Origin: DASQZK01 sp963763215
GTDB taxonomy: Bacteria; Bacteroidota; Bacteroidia; Bacteroidales; GCA-2748055
Length of the DNA stretch: 64,000 nucleotides
Reading direction: 5' to 3'
Assembly: GCA_963763215.1 (NCBI GenBank)
Contig: CAVXNX010000012.1
Coordinates: 1 to 64,000 of the forward strand
Shown piece by piece: positions 55,003-64,000 of the stretch. Position 1 is the stretch's first letter, and each line of letters begins with the position of its first letter. Under the pieces are notes generated by a model, which did not search any database, was not told the DNA's origin, and saw only the letters and a list, made by a program, of their open reading frames with translations. The translations under genes were made by a program, and so were the position numbers.

Positions 55003-57192
55003 TTACCTCGTAAAAAGAAGTTCCCGGTACTTGGCCAGCGGCCATTTTTCGTTGTCGACGATGAGTTCGAGCTTATCAACATGGTAACGGATATTATCGA
55101 GGAAGGGGAAGATGGTTTTGGAATAGGCTTCGGCTTTCTTGCGGGTGTCCTCGATCTTGTTGGCCACCTTCCTGGCTTCGACGAGTTCCTTCACCTTGGC
55201 TTTGATGTAGGAAATATGGGTGGAGATCTCTCTGATCAGTTCGATCCGGGCCCCGGCCAATTCATTGAATTCTTCCTCGCCGAAGAGTTCTTTCAGACCT
55301 CTCACGTTTTCCACGAGGGATGTCTGATAATCCACGGCGATGGGAACGATATGGTTCATCACGAGGTCGCCAAGCACACGGGCCTCGATCTGCACCTTCT
55401 TGGTGTACATCTCCAGTTTCACCTCGTTCCTGGCATGCAGTTCACGTTCGGTGAGCACCTGCTGTCTCTCGAAAAGTTCGACGGTTTCCTTTTTGAGATA
55501 CACATCGAGGGCTTCGGGGACATCATTGATGTTGGTCAGTCCGCGGCGTTCGGCCTCCTTCACCCATTCATCGCTGTAGTTGTTTCCGTCGAACCGGATG
55601 GCTTTGCATTCGATGATGTATTTGCGAAGAACCTGGAAAATGGCTTCATCCTTCTTAATTCCGGTCTTAATGATGGCATCGACCTCTTTTTTGAAGATTG
55701 TCAGTTGGTCGGCCACGGCGGTGTTTATGGCGATCATTGGGAAGGCACAGTTGCCCGAGGCGCCCACAGCCCGGAATTCAAAGCGGTTACCGGTGAAGGC
55801 AAACGGTGACGTTCTGTTCCGGTCGGTATTATCGAGAAGGATCTCCGGGATTTTCCCGATGTTGAGTTTCAGTTCCGTTTTCTCATCGGGGGTCATTTTG
55901 CGCGTCGACACTTTTTGTTCGATCTCATCGAGCATGCTGGTGATCTGGGTACCGAGGAATACGGAGATGATGGCCGGGGGGGCCTCATTGGCCCCGAGCC
56001 GGTGTGCATTGCCTGCTGAAGCGACACTGGCACGGAGCAGATCGGCATTCTTGAAAACGGCCATGACGGTATTGACCAGGAAGGTCAGGAACATTAGATT
56101 GGTCCTGGGGGTTTTCCCCGGAGAGAACAGGTTCACGCCGGTGTCGGTGGCGAGTGACCAGTTGTTGTGTTTTCCTGAGCCGTTGATGCCGGCAAATGGT
56201 TTTTCATGAAAAAGAACCCTGAAATTATGCCTTCGTGCGGTCTTCTTCATCAGGTCCATGATGAGGAGGTTGTGATCGACAGCCAGGTTTGTTTCCTCGT
56301 AGATCGGTGCACACTCAAACTGGTTCGGAGCCACTTCATTGTGTCGGGTTTTTACCGGGATACCGAGTTTGTAGGCTTCGATCTCAAGATCCTGCATATA
56401 CGCTTTCACCCGTTGGGGGATGGAATAGAAATAGTGATCTTCCAACTGCTGATCCTTTGCGGATGCATGCCCCATCAGTGTCCGGCCGGTGAGGGCGAGA
56501 TCGGGACGGGCATGGAAAAGCGCTTCATCGATCAGGAAATATTCCTGTTCCCAGCCGAGGTTGGAAATGACCTTGGAAACGTTACGGTCGAAATACTGGG
56601 CCACTTCGGTGGCTGCCTTATCGACGGCGGCCAGGGCTTTGAGAAGGGGCGTTTTCGCATCCAGCGCATCGCCGGTGTAAGAAACGAATATCGTGGGAAT
56701 ACTCAGGGTATTGTCAATGATGAAGGCCGGGGAGGAAGGATCCCAGGCGGTATATCCGCGGGCTTCGAACGTGTTCCTCAAACCGCCGCTGGGGAACGAC
56801 GACGCATCGGGTTCCTGCTGCGACAATAACTTTCCTCTGAAATTTTCAACCACCCCGCCGTTCGGAGAGTGCTCAATGAAGGCGTCATGTTTCTCGGCTG
56901 TTCCCTCGGTGAGGGGCTGAAACCAGTGTGTATAGTGAGTGACCCCGTTTTCCATTGCCCATGCTTTCATCCCGGAAGCCACCTGATCGGCGATCTTTCT
57001 GTCGATGCGCGTCCCTTTATCGATCGCATCCATCACTTTCTCAAATGCCTCCGCGGAAAGATACTTGCGCATCTTTTCATAGTCGAAAACATTCACACCA
57101 TAATAATCCGACACCTTGGATGAAGGAGCGTCCACAAATTTGGGTGTGTGCGAGAAAACCTCTTTCAAAGCTTCAAATCTGATAAATGCCAT
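55003..57192 (-). CDS. glnN: Glutamine synthetase type III
   Basis: The start at 57192 (MAFIRFEALKEVFSHTPKFV) gives 729 aa, the normal GSIII length; the frame upstream to 57255 is leader. GSIII features are visible: the N-terminal region ending FPSGGLRNTFEARGYTAWDP, WEQEYFLIDEALFHARPDL, TRHNEVAPNQFECAPIYEET, INGSGKHNNWSLATD and NRTSPFAFTGNRFEFRAVG. It makes glutamine from glutamate, ammonia and ATP. It is monocistronic, with its own promoter (TATATTTG at 57233-57240) and terminator. Confidence 0.97.
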   Translation of the reverse strand: MAFIRFEALKEVFSHTPKFVDAPSSKVSDYYGVNVFDYEKMRKYLSAEAFEKVMDAIDKGTRIDRKIADQVASGMKAWAMENGVTHYTHWFQPLTEGTAEKHDAFIEHSPNGGVVENFRGKLLSQQEPDASSFPSGGLRNTFEARGYTAWDPSSPAFIIDNTLSIPTIFVSYTGDALDAKTPLLKALAAVDKAATEVAQYFDRNVSKVISNLGWEQEYFLIDEALFHARPDLALTGRTLMGHASAKDQQLEDHYFYSIPQRVKAYMQDLEIEAYKLGIPVKTRHNEVAPNQFECAPIYEETNLAVDHNLLIMDLMKKTARRHNFRVLFHEKPFAGINGSGKHNNWSLATDTGVNLFSPGKTPRTNLMFLTFLVNTVMAVFKNADLLRASVASAGNAHRLGANEAPPAIISVFLGTQITSMLDEIEQKVSTRKMTPDEKTELKLNIGKIPEILLDNTDRNRTSPFAFTGNRFEFRAVGASGNCAFPMIAINTAVADQLTIFKKEVDAIIKTGIKKDEAIFQVLRKYIIECKAIRFDGNNYSDEWVKEAERRGLTNINDVPEALDVYLKKETVELFERQQVLTERELHARNEVKLEMYTKKVQIEARVLGDLVMNHIVPIAVDYQTSLVENVRGLKELFGEEEFNELAGARIELIREISTHISYIKAKVKELVEARKVANKIEDTRKKAEAYSKTIFPFLDNIRYHVDKLELIVDNEKWPLAKYRELLFTR

Positions 57193-57232
57193 GTTTTTGA
57201 ATTTAATTGTTAATAATATAGGGTTGCCGGTA

Positions 57233-57240
57233 CAAATATA
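57233..57240 (-). promoter_or_regulatory. -7 box of glnN
   Basis: TATATTTG on the minus strand, an exact TANNTTTG match, 41 bases before the start codon. The -33 element is weak. Confidence 0.5.
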
Positions 57241-57393
57241 TACCATTTTTAACATCGCACCCCTGATTTTTTAATAATTTATTGAAAATAATTGTATTTT
57301 CTTGAAATGTGGCGTTTTTTAAGCAAAAGCCGGTCCGGAAAAATAAAAAAGCCTAATTTTATCTCGGTAGTATGAACTTCCGGGTGAAAAAAC

Positions 57394-58635
57394 ATGAAAA
57401 AAATGAAAAGACTTCTCCTCCTTCTCCTCTTCATTTTGTTATTGCTGGTTTCCTGTACCCCGAAAAAGGATCGTTTCGTGACCACCCGGGGCAGGGAAAT
57501 TGTGACGGCCGACGGTCAGAAGCTGATCCTGAGGGGAGTGAACCTCGGATTCTGGCTCGTTCCTGAAGGTTACCCGATTTTCATTTCCAACATTATTGCC
57601 CCGCGTCAATATTATGACCTGGTGGCTGACCTGGCGGGGCCCGATTATTCTTCAGAATTCTGGAAGACTTATCAGGATAGGTTCATCACGGAAAAGGACA
57701 TCGAATACATCCGTTCACTCGGATTGAATTCCATTCGCGTCCCATTTGATTACCGTCTTTTCTCCGATGAATTTTACCTTGGAAGTTACCAGATGAGGGG
57801 GTTCGAGCTGCTCGACCGGGTGGTCGGATGGTGCCGGAAGGCGGGGCTGTGGGTCATCCTCGACATGCATGCCGCCCCCGGCAGCCAGGCGGGCTGGAAC
57901 ACCGATGATGGCTACACCTATCCATGGCTTTTCGAAGATGGCGGCCAGGAGAGCCGGGAAAAAACCATCAGGATCTGGACAGACATCGCCCGTCATTTTG
58001 CCAACGATACCATCGTTCTCGGCTACGACCTGCTCGGCGAACCGATCCATCAGTACAGTGACACGGCCCGGCTGTACCCCAGACTCGAACCCTTCTACAA
58101 GAAACTGGTCTCTTCCATCCGGGAGGTCGACGGCCACCATCTCTGCTTCCTTGCCGGCGCCTTCTGGAACCGGAATTTCGATGTGTTCACCGGGCCCTTC
58201 GACCCGAAACTGGTCTACACCACACATCTTTACTCCACCACGGCCGACTATGGCTCTGTGGATTACTATTTCCGTTTCAGCAAGAAATTCAATGTCCCCG
58301 TCTGGCTTGGGGAGTTTGGGGAACGCGATAGTTCTTTTGTCGATTCTCTGCGGACGGCCTTTGAACAGCACGACATGGGCTGGTGCCTGTGGCCTTATAA
58401 AAAGATGAACGACAACCACTGCCTGGTGCAGATACCGGAACCTCCCAACTGGGATCTCATCACGAACTACGCCAACGGTTGCTATGCCACCATGGAGGAA
58501 AAAGTAACTTCACGTCCGGATATCCATGAAGCCCGGAAAGCGCTCGACCGATTCCTCGAAAATATCCTGTTTGCGAACGATCAACCTTCCGGATACTACT
58601 TCGGCGCGCTTAAGATCAAACCAGTAAAACCCTGA
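57394..58635 (+). CDS. GH5-type glycoside hydrolase, lipoprotein
   Basis: The 413-aa protein has a lipobox (LLLVSC, Cys21) and a GH5 TIM barrel: LRGVNLGFWLVPEG, LGLNSIRVPFDYRL, WVILDMHAAPGSQ, catalytic acid/base E216 in YDLLGEPIHQ and nucleophile E307 in VWLGEFGER. The usual Asn before the acid/base (NEP) is Gly here (GEP), which may alter substrate or activity. Members cut beta-1,4 or beta-1,3 glycans. It is probably surface-anchored. A small membrane-protein gene follows 5 bp later. Confidence 0.88.
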   Translation: MKKMKRLLLLLLFILLLLVSCTPKKDRFVTTRGREIVTADGQKLILRGVNLGFWLVPEGYPIFISNIIAPRQYYDLVADLAGPDYSSEFWKTYQDRFITEKDIEYIRSLGLNSIRVPFDYRLFSDEFYLGSYQMRGFELLDRVVGWCRKAGLWVILDMHAAPGSQAGWNTDDGYTYPWLFEDGGQESREKTIRIWTDIARHFANDTIVLGYDLLGEPIHQYSDTARLYPRLEPFYKKLVSSIREVDGHHLCFLAGAFWNRNFDVFTGPFDPKLVYTTHLYSTTADYGSVDYYFRFSKKFNVPVWLGEFGERDSSFVDSLRTAFEQHDMGWCLWPYKKMNDNHCLVQIPEPPNWDLITNYANGCYATMEEKVTSRPDIHEARKALDRFLENILFANDQPSGYYFGALKIKPVKP

Positions 58636-58640
58636 ATACC

Positions 58641-58925
58641 ATGACAATGATTGACTGGCTCGGAACCCTGGGTGTATTTCTCATCCTGCTCGCCTATTTT
58701 CTGAACATCTTCAACAGGTTAGATAAGGAAGGGTATGCCTATATCCTGATGAATATCGGTGGGGCCGGATTGGCCTGCCTGGCCTCCGTCCTTCTGAAGT
58801 ACCTGCCGTTCATCATCCTTGAGGCCGCGTGGACGCTCGTTTCTCTGGTGGCGCTCATACGGCTGTCGCTCGGATCCCCTTCCCACCGGGATCAAAGATC
58901 GCCGGGCCCTCCTGCCGAAAAATGA
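58641..58925 (+). CDS. Small membrane protein, CBU_0592-like
   Basis: The 94-aa product has three hydrophobic segments (LGTLGVFLILLAYFLNIFNR, YILMNIGGAGLACLASVLLK, LPFIILEAAWTLVSLVALIR) and resembles the CBU_0592 family of unknown function. It is 5 bp after the GH5 gene and likely co-transcribed; no functional link is known. Confidence 0.7.
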   Translation: MTMIDWLGTLGVFLILLAYFLNIFNRLDKEGYAYILMNIGGAGLACLASVLLKYLPFIILEAAWTLVSLVALIRLSLGSPSHRDQRSPGPPAEK

Positions 58926-59463
58926 TTCAACCGGTGCACCCCCAAGCCCCCGGTCCATAGATTAATGGAAAAAAAAGAAAAAAATCAGCGGGGCCAAACC
59001 GTTTTTTTTCATTGAAGCGGATTTTTTTCCGGAATTGGGATGTCCCTGGACCTGCATGGCCCGGGGGACGGGCGATATGTTCATCGGCGCATAGGATGGC
59101 TTCGTTCTAAGATGTTCATCGTTTTTAGTCGGGGTTAACCCACCCCCCACCCACCACCCTTTGATCGCCGCCGCCGCCGAAAATCAGCATCCCTCCCGCA
59201 TGTTTTTCAGCAGGACCCTTATCTCCCAGACCGATTCAACCGGTGATCCGGCCCTGAACCTCCCGGGATTGGCAGAAGACATGCCGGGGTCACACGACCT
59301 TCTGTTTCCGGGAATCTGGCGGAACCTTAACCACTCTGAATAACCACCGTCTGGGATGAATACGTGCATGCCGGCATTACCAGCTGTACTCTCGCCGTAA
59401 TCGGGAAAGGAATAAAAATTCCGGAAATTGCCGGGCAGATGATGGCGATCCTTCGACAGAGGC
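58926..59463. other. Intergenic region, nothing clear
   Basis: It contains A/T runs near 58965-59030 and a C-rich CACCC stretch at about 59140-59160. No supported gene, RNA or clear terminator was seen; short frames on both strands lack family features. Confidence 0.4.
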
Positions 59464-60837
59464 CTATTTTCCGTTGTTTTGAAAATATTCGGCGAAATAT
59501 TTATAGAAGAGTGGGATGGTGCTGATCCCCTTGTAAAAATTTTCCACCGGGTAACTCTCGTTGGGAGAGTGAATGGCATCGGATTCGAGTCCGAAGCCCA
59601 TCAGGATGGTCTTGATGCCGAGAACTTCTTCAAAATCGGAGATAATGGGGATGCTTCCGCCGCTTCGTGTGGGCACGGGGATTTTCCCGAAGGTCTCCTC
59701 CATGGCCTTACTGGCGGCTTTAAAGGCCGGCGTATCGATGGGAGCCACGTAGCCCTGACCCCCGTGAAGACTGGTGACCTTGACGGTGACCGTTTCGGGG
59801 GCAATGGAATGGATATAGTCTTCGAACAGTTTGTCGATCTTGTGTGAATCCTGGTGCGGCACGAGGCGCATGGATATCTTGGCAAAAGCTTTGGCCGGCA
59901 GGATGGTCTTGGCTCCCTCGCCTGTGTATCCTCCCCAGATGCCACAGACGTCCAGGCTGGGACGGATGCCGGTCCGCTCAATGGTGGTGTAACCCTTCTC
60001 ACCGCCGACGGCCCGGATGCCGAGTTCGTTCCTGTAGGTCACAGGGTCGAAGGGGGCTTTGGCCATTTCGTCCCGTTCTCTCCGGCTCACTTCTTCCACA
60101 TCATCGTAAAAACCGGGGATGGTGATGTGGTTGTTTTCATCGGTCATGGAGGCGATCATGCCCGCCAGGACATTCACCGGGTTGGCCACGGCGCCGCCAT
60201 AAAGTCCGGAGTGAAGATCGCGGTTGGGACCTGTTACCTCGACCTGCAGGTAACTCAGTCCCCGGAGGCCGACGGTGATAGAAGGAATGTCGGAAGCGAT
60301 CATCGTGGTGTCGCTCACAAGGATGATATCGGCCCTGAGCATGTCTTTGTGAGCCTCGCAGAACGGTCTGAGCGACGATGAACCAATCTCTTCCTCGCCT
60401 TCGATCATGAATTTAACGTTGCAGGGCAGGTTACCGGTACGGTTCATGATTTCGAGGGCTTTCACATGCATGAAGAACTGGCCCTTGTCATCATCCGCTC
60501 CGCGAGCGTATATCCTGCCGTTCCTTACTTCGGGTTCAAACGGGGGTGAAACCCAGAGATCGAGCGGCTCGACCGGCTGGACATCATAGTGCCCGTAGAC
60601 GAGAACGGTCGGCAGGGATGGGTTGGTGAGTTTTTCGGCATAAATCACCGGATGACCGGAGGTGGGCATGATCTCTGCCCGGTCGACGCCTGCATCTTCC
60701 AAACTTCTCTTCACGGCCCTGGCGGCCTTCAGCATATCGTCACGGTGCTCGGACTGTGAGCTGACGGAAGGGATCCGGATGATCTCAAAAAGTTCATCGA
60801 GGAAGCGCTCTTTATTTTTTTCAATATATGCATTCAT
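59464..60837 (-). CDS. M20-family metallopeptidase (dipeptidase)
   Basis: The 457-aa protein has the M20 metal-binding motifs: YGHYDVQPVEP (His83, Asp85), YARGADDDKGQ, EGEEEIGSSSL and SDAIHSPNE near the end, plus the dimerisation domain between. This is the CNDP-like dipeptidase branch with two zinc ions. It hydrolyses dipeptides and sits in the cytoplasm (no signal). It is separated from the DUF3109 gene by about 100 bp in the same direction. Confidence 0.93.
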   Translation of the reverse strand: MNAYIEKNKERFLDELFEIIRIPSVSSQSEHRDDMLKAARAVKRSLEDAGVDRAEIMPTSGHPVIYAEKLTNPSLPTVLVYGHYDVQPVEPLDLWVSPPFEPEVRNGRIYARGADDDKGQFFMHVKALEIMNRTGNLPCNVKFMIEGEEEIGSSSLRPFCEAHKDMLRADIILVSDTTMIASDIPSITVGLRGLSYLQVEVTGPNRDLHSGLYGGAVANPVNVLAGMIASMTDENNHITIPGFYDDVEEVSRRERDEMAKAPFDPVTYRNELGIRAVGGEKGYTTIERTGIRPSLDVCGIWGGYTGEGAKTILPAKAFAKISMRLVPHQDSHKIDKLFEDYIHSIAPETVTVKVTSLHGGQGYVAPIDTPAFKAASKAMEETFGKIPVPTRSGGSIPIISDFEEVLGIKTILMGFGLESDAIHSPNESYPVENFYKGISTIPLFYKYFAEYFQNNGK

Positions 60838-60935
60838 CGCGAATTCAGAGTTAAGAATTTGACGGATGATCCTGAAGGTGCAATGATAAGGAATTCAGCC
60901 TTGATTTTGGAGCGGGCCGACCTGTTTCTTAACAT

Positions 60936-61502
60936 TTACGGGTGAAGTTCATGGTAAACCTCTTCCAGTTCACGGTAGAAATCTTCCCCGTAAGCGCGCT
61001 CGATCGCTTCCCTGAGGAACCGGAAGGCGGGTACCTTTTGATCACGTCCGAGCAATCGCGCCGGCTGGCAGATCCCCCAGTTATGGTAGTTCAGAGCGGT
61101 GTACTTCCCCACCCGGCTCTCCCTGAGGGGATAAAGATGGCAGGAAACCGGTTTCCTGAAAGTGGTCTTTCCCTCCCTCCAGGCTTTCTCGATGCCGCAA
61201 TAGGCGATACCGTTCTCAAAATACGTGTAGGCACATTCGTTACCGTCGATCAGCGGGGTCACTTTGTCGCCCTCATAATCGACCACCCATTTACCCTGTT
61301 CTTCGATCGCTTCCCGGCCCTTCCCGGAAATACAGTCCTTAATATTATCGTATTCTTCCTCGAGGATCTTCTCTTCGCCCTCCGCCAGCGGGGCGCCTGC
61401 ATCACCGATCACACAGCACGAACCGTGACATTTTTCCAGGTGACAGATAAACTCCACATCAAACAAGTCCAGGCTTACCAGTTTATTCCCGATCTGTATC
61501 AT
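60936..61502 (-). CDS. DUF3109-family protein
   Basis: The 188-aa product has the DUF3109 cysteine pattern (FICHLEKCHGSCCVIGDAGA, NECAYTY, AYCGIEKAW, SCHLYPLRES, GICQPARLL). The eight or more conserved cysteines suggest a metal or iron-sulfur cluster, as in the related YkgJ group. The function is not established. It is divergent from the TPR gene. Confidence 0.88.
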   Translation of the reverse strand: MIQIGNKLVSLDLFDVEFICHLEKCHGSCCVIGDAGAPLAEGEEKILEEEYDNIKDCISGKGREAIEEQGKWVVDYEGDKVTPLIDGNECAYTYFENGIAYCGIEKAWREGKTTFRKPVSCHLYPLRESRVGKYTALNYHNWGICQPARLLGRDQKVPAFRFLREAIERAYGEDFYRELEEVYHELHP

Positions 61503-61576
61503 GTCTCATCCATTTTTTGAATACCACGCAAAGTTCGCAAAGTTTTTAGAATTGCTCCGACAAACCATAATATATA

Positions 61577-61607
61577 TTGTAATTCCGGCGTATTACCTTT
61601 ACTTTTG
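61577..61607 (+). promoter_or_regulatory. Promoter of the TPR gene
   Basis: TTG (61577-61579) and TACTTTTG (61600-61607) with a 20-base gap match the Bacteroidota consensus; the start codon is at 61637. Confidence 0.6.
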
Positions 61608-61636
61608 CATTGACCCCGCCGGGTTCACGGAACAGA

Positions 61637-62740
61637 ATGAAGCTCTATATCACACTCATTTTAGGCCTCTTACTCACCACTCCGCTGTACAGCCAGAAAG
61701 CTCTTCTGACAAATGACCGGATCCTGGGCGTCATATACGACGGACTGACCTCCATGTACGGCGGCAAGTTCGGTCCTGCACATGAAGCCCTCGAGCAGGT
61801 CAGAGAGGAATATCCCGATCATCCCGTCACCCCGTTTTTCGAAGGACTCATCACCTACTGGGAATATTACCCGCTCATCCCGGGGCAACCGGAAGCCGAT
61901 AAGTTCGTTGCCCTCATGGAAGACTGCGTCACCAGGGCTGAGAAAATGCTCAATGGCGATGAAGACAATATCGAAGGTGTTTTCTTTGACTTGTTTGGGA
62001 GGGCATTTTATGTGATGTTCTGGTCGGATAACGGGAAACCCGGGAAGGTCTTTCCATTCCTGAGCCAGATGTACAAGGAAACCCTCAAGGGTTTCGACCT
62101 CAAGGATGATTTCAATGAATTTTATTTCACCTGCGGTCTTTATAATTATTACATCGAGGCTTACCCCCAGAATCACCCCATTTACAAGCCCGTGGCCATG
62201 CTGTTCCGGAAGGGCAACAAGAAGACCGGGCTGGAACAGCTGAAATATTGTGCAGAGCACGCGGTTTTCCTTCGCGTGGAAGCCCGCCTCTATCTCTCAC
62301 TCATCTACCTCAATTACGAGAAAGATTACCGCACGGCCCAGGATTATGCGGCTTCCCTCTATAAAGAATTCCCCGCAAACCCCTATTATGCCGGCAACTA
62401 TCTGGAGATCCTCCTCTATAATCATAAATACTTCTTCGCCCCCATCCTGCTGGATCATCTCTCCGGGATGGACAATCCCTTCGCCACCATGGAGGCCCAT
62501 CTGTACACGGGGCTTTACCTCGAGAAGGTTAAACACGACTGGGACGGGGCCGTGAAGGAGTACAATCTTGCCCTATACCTGGCAAAGAAATACGATGCCT
62601 TCGCCAATCATTACAACGCCATTGCCTACATGGGCCTGGGCCGGTATTACCGCTCTGCCGGCAATCATACCGAGGCTTCGAATTATTTCCGGCAGGCCAG
62701 GGATGCCACCGTTTACGATTATATCCTCAACGATAAATAG
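61637..62740 (+). CDS. Exported TPR protein
   Basis: The start at 61637 (MKLYITLILGLLLTTPLYSQ) gives a signal peptide; 61610 is an upstream alternative. The 367-aa protein is helical with TPR-like repeats (GGKFGPAHEALEQVREEYPD, RTAQDYAASLYKEFPANPYY, WDGAVKEYNLALYLAKKYDA, GNHTEASNYFRQARDA). It is probably a periplasmic protein-protein interaction factor. The DUF3267 gene follows 41 bp downstream, suggesting an operon. Confidence 0.85.
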   Translation: MKLYITLILGLLLTTPLYSQKALLTNDRILGVIYDGLTSMYGGKFGPAHEALEQVREEYPDHPVTPFFEGLITYWEYYPLIPGQPEADKFVALMEDCVTRAEKMLNGDEDNIEGVFFDLFGRAFYVMFWSDNGKPGKVFPFLSQMYKETLKGFDLKDDFNEFYFTCGLYNYYIEAYPQNHPIYKPVAMLFRKGNKKTGLEQLKYCAEHAVFLRVEARLYLSLIYLNYEKDYRTAQDYAASLYKEFPANPYYAGNYLEILLYNHKYFFAPILLDHLSGMDNPFATMEAHLYTGLYLEKVKHDWDGAVKEYNLALYLAKKYDAFANHYNAIAYMGLGRYYRSAGNHTEASNYFRQARDATVYDYILNDK

Positions 62741-62781
62741 TCCCGGCAGAATTACTTACCTTTGAATAAGTTCAACTCGAT

Positions 62782-63423
62782 ATGGCGAAGTACACAACAG
62801 AACAGCTCGAAACGGGGACCCTTTTCCGCCAGGTGCATTCGCTGAGTTACGATGATATCCTCGGGTTTGTATGGACGAATATCCGCGTAAAAAATGCCGC
62901 GACGCAGTTCTTCCTCTTCATCAATGTCCTGTACTTCGTTTTTCTCACCGGGATTTCACTGACCGGCATATTTATCCATGGGTTCCATACGGGAAAGGTG
63001 CTGGCCTGTATCCTTTGGGGAATCCTGGCCGGTTCCTTCGTGGTAATCCCCTTCCACGAGGGCTTTCACGGCCTGGCCTACCTTCTCATCGGCGCCCGTC
63101 GCATCCGTTTTGGCATGGACCTGAAACAGATGCTTTTTTACGTGGCTGCCGACAGGTATGTCACCAGCCGGCGCCAGTTCTATTTCATCGCCCTTGCCCC
63201 TTTTACCGCAATCAATATTCTGGCCATCGCCCTGGCGTTTTACTTCACCGGGTACTGGCCCGTTTTCATCTTCACCTTCCTCCTTTTCCATAACATCATG
63301 TGCGTTGGTGATTTTGCGATGATCAGCTTTTTTCTCCGATTCCCCCGGAAGGAACTCTATACCTTCGACGATCACAAACGCCGCATATCGTATATCTATG
63401 AAAAGATTGAATCGCCGGGATAA
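62782..63423 (+). CDS. DUF3267 membrane zincin-like protein
   Basis: The 213-aa protein has four membrane segments, with HEGFH (His92, Glu93, His96) at the end of the second, the HExxH motif typical of DUF3267 putative metalloproteases. A later conserved HNIMCVGDF could give another ligand. The family resembles site-2-protease-like membrane peptidases, but substrates are unknown. Confidence 0.85.
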   Translation: MAKYTTEQLETGTLFRQVHSLSYDDILGFVWTNIRVKNAATQFFLFINVLYFVFLTGISLTGIFIHGFHTGKVLACILWGILAGSFVVIPFHEGFHGLAYLLIGARRIRFGMDLKQMLFYVAADRYVTSRRQFYFIALAPFTAINILAIALAFYFTGYWPVFIFTFLLFHNIMCVGDFAMISFFLRFPRKELYTFDDHKRRISYIYEKIESPG

Positions 63424-63551
63424 ACCGATCCGGCAGCCATCCTCTTTTTCTGCTTGCGACAAGCCGGGATCCTAACCTGTAATTTGTATATTTACCTGTC
63501 GTACGAACGCCCATTGTATTTTACCTCATGCGAAACGAAACGATCCCGAAC

Positions 63552-64000
63552 ATGAAAAGGAACCAGCTCACCTTGTTTATCCTCCTGGCCGCCTTAAGCA
63601 TTGTCGATGCCCAGCCCGTTTATCAATTCAGCGACCATCTTCTCCGGCTGTCCAACGGTGCCATCACGAGGGAAATCAGGCTTGACCATGACAGTGTGAT
63701 CGGTATCCGCCTGTCCGGGGCGGATGGGAAAAATTACCTCCATCCCTGTGGGGAATTTTCTTTCCTCCTCAACGACAAGCATTTCGATGGTTTCAGCGGA
63801 TGGACCTTCGTTTCGGCCGAACCATTTTCCGATGGCGACGGGGGCCAGGGAGCGACCGTTACCCTCGATTCCAGGGACAGGGATCACGCGGTAAGACTGA
63901 AAGTCACCTATGTCCTGTATCCCGGAACAGCGATCATCCGGAAATGGATCACCTTTATCAACACCGGGGCCAGCGACTTCAAGCTGGAAGCCCTGGACAT
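63552..64000 (+). CDS. GH36-like glycoside hydrolase, 5' end only
   Basis: The frame is open to the end of the window. From 63552 (MKRNQLTLFILLAALSIVDA) a signal peptide is followed by a beta-sandwich-like start (FSDHLLRLSNGAITREIRLD, RLKVTYVLYPGTAIIRKWIT) resembling the N-terminal domain of GH36-type alpha-galactosidase-like enzymes. An in-frame ATG at 63528 is possible. Catalytic parts lie beyond the window, so the family is tentative. Confidence 0.6.
   Translation, partial: MKRNQLTLFILLAALSIVDAQPVYQFSDHLLRLSNGAITREIRLDHDSVIGIRLSGADGKNYLHPCGEFSFLLNDKHFDGFSGWTFVSAEPFSDGDGGQGATVTLDSRDRDHAVRLKVTYVLYPGTAIIRKWITFINTGASDFKLEALD

Overview
Organism. The window looks like Bacteroidota, probably an anaerobic or marine Bacteroidales-like lineage known only from an assembly. 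Support comes from T9SS C-terminal sorting domains, a SpvB/RHS giant protein, a TamB gene overlapping a lipoprotein-type TamA (TamL), type III glutamine synthetase, and several promoters matching the Bacteroidota form (TTG/TTTG, about 19 nt, TANNTTTG). No plasmid or phage replication genes are visible.

Region 1, about 1-19,300: an AT-rich RHS polymorphic-toxin island. One intact operon carries a peptidase-S74 fibre-like protein, a small T9SS cargo protein, a 2,131-aa SpvB/FG-GAP/RHS protein and a membrane-anchored candidate immunity protein. A solitary LuxR-type HTH gene is divergent from it. Around the operon lie silent RHS pieces. Three of them are tip cassettes with their own downstream immunity candidates: an HExxH metallopeptidase tip with a lipoprotein, a GIY-YIG-like nuclease tip with an Imm26-like protein, and an eroded tip with a lipoprotein. 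The island also holds a RelE-type toxin-antitoxin pair, a MITE-like element, a truncated group IIC intron behind a terminator, and one unrelated exported MG2/TonB-plug protein. A tRNA-Phe gene stands at the right edge, where base composition changes abruptly.

Region 2, about 19,300-47,400: GC-richer chromosome. Genes include a WbsX/GH99-like protein, an FLVCR-like MFS transporter, a DUF5686-type outer-membrane protein, cold-shock protein, a protein of about five tandem unnamed domains, OsmC paralogues, an aldo/keto reductase, a pentaheme cytochrome c beside a c-type-heme porin-like protein, a cupin-8 protein, tamB-tamL, and an AraC regulator divergent from mddA-osmC-methyltransferase. Many of these frames are broken by single-base indels, often in homopolymers, and one by an in-frame TAG. 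A poly-A/poly-C stretch at about 47,030-47,388 joins two truncated genes. I read both as probable sequence or assembly faults rather than biology.

Region 3, about 47,400-64,000: clean frames. It holds a GH39-like hydrolase (3' end lost in the bad stretch), a POT-like transporter, a DUF134/NifX-like operon with a palindromic operator, a 16-copy 103-bp tandem array, an outer-membrane beta-barrel protein, glnN, a GH5 lipoprotein, an M20 peptidase, a DUF3109 protein, a TPR protein, a DUF3267 membrane zincin, and the 5' end of a GH36-like gene running off the window.
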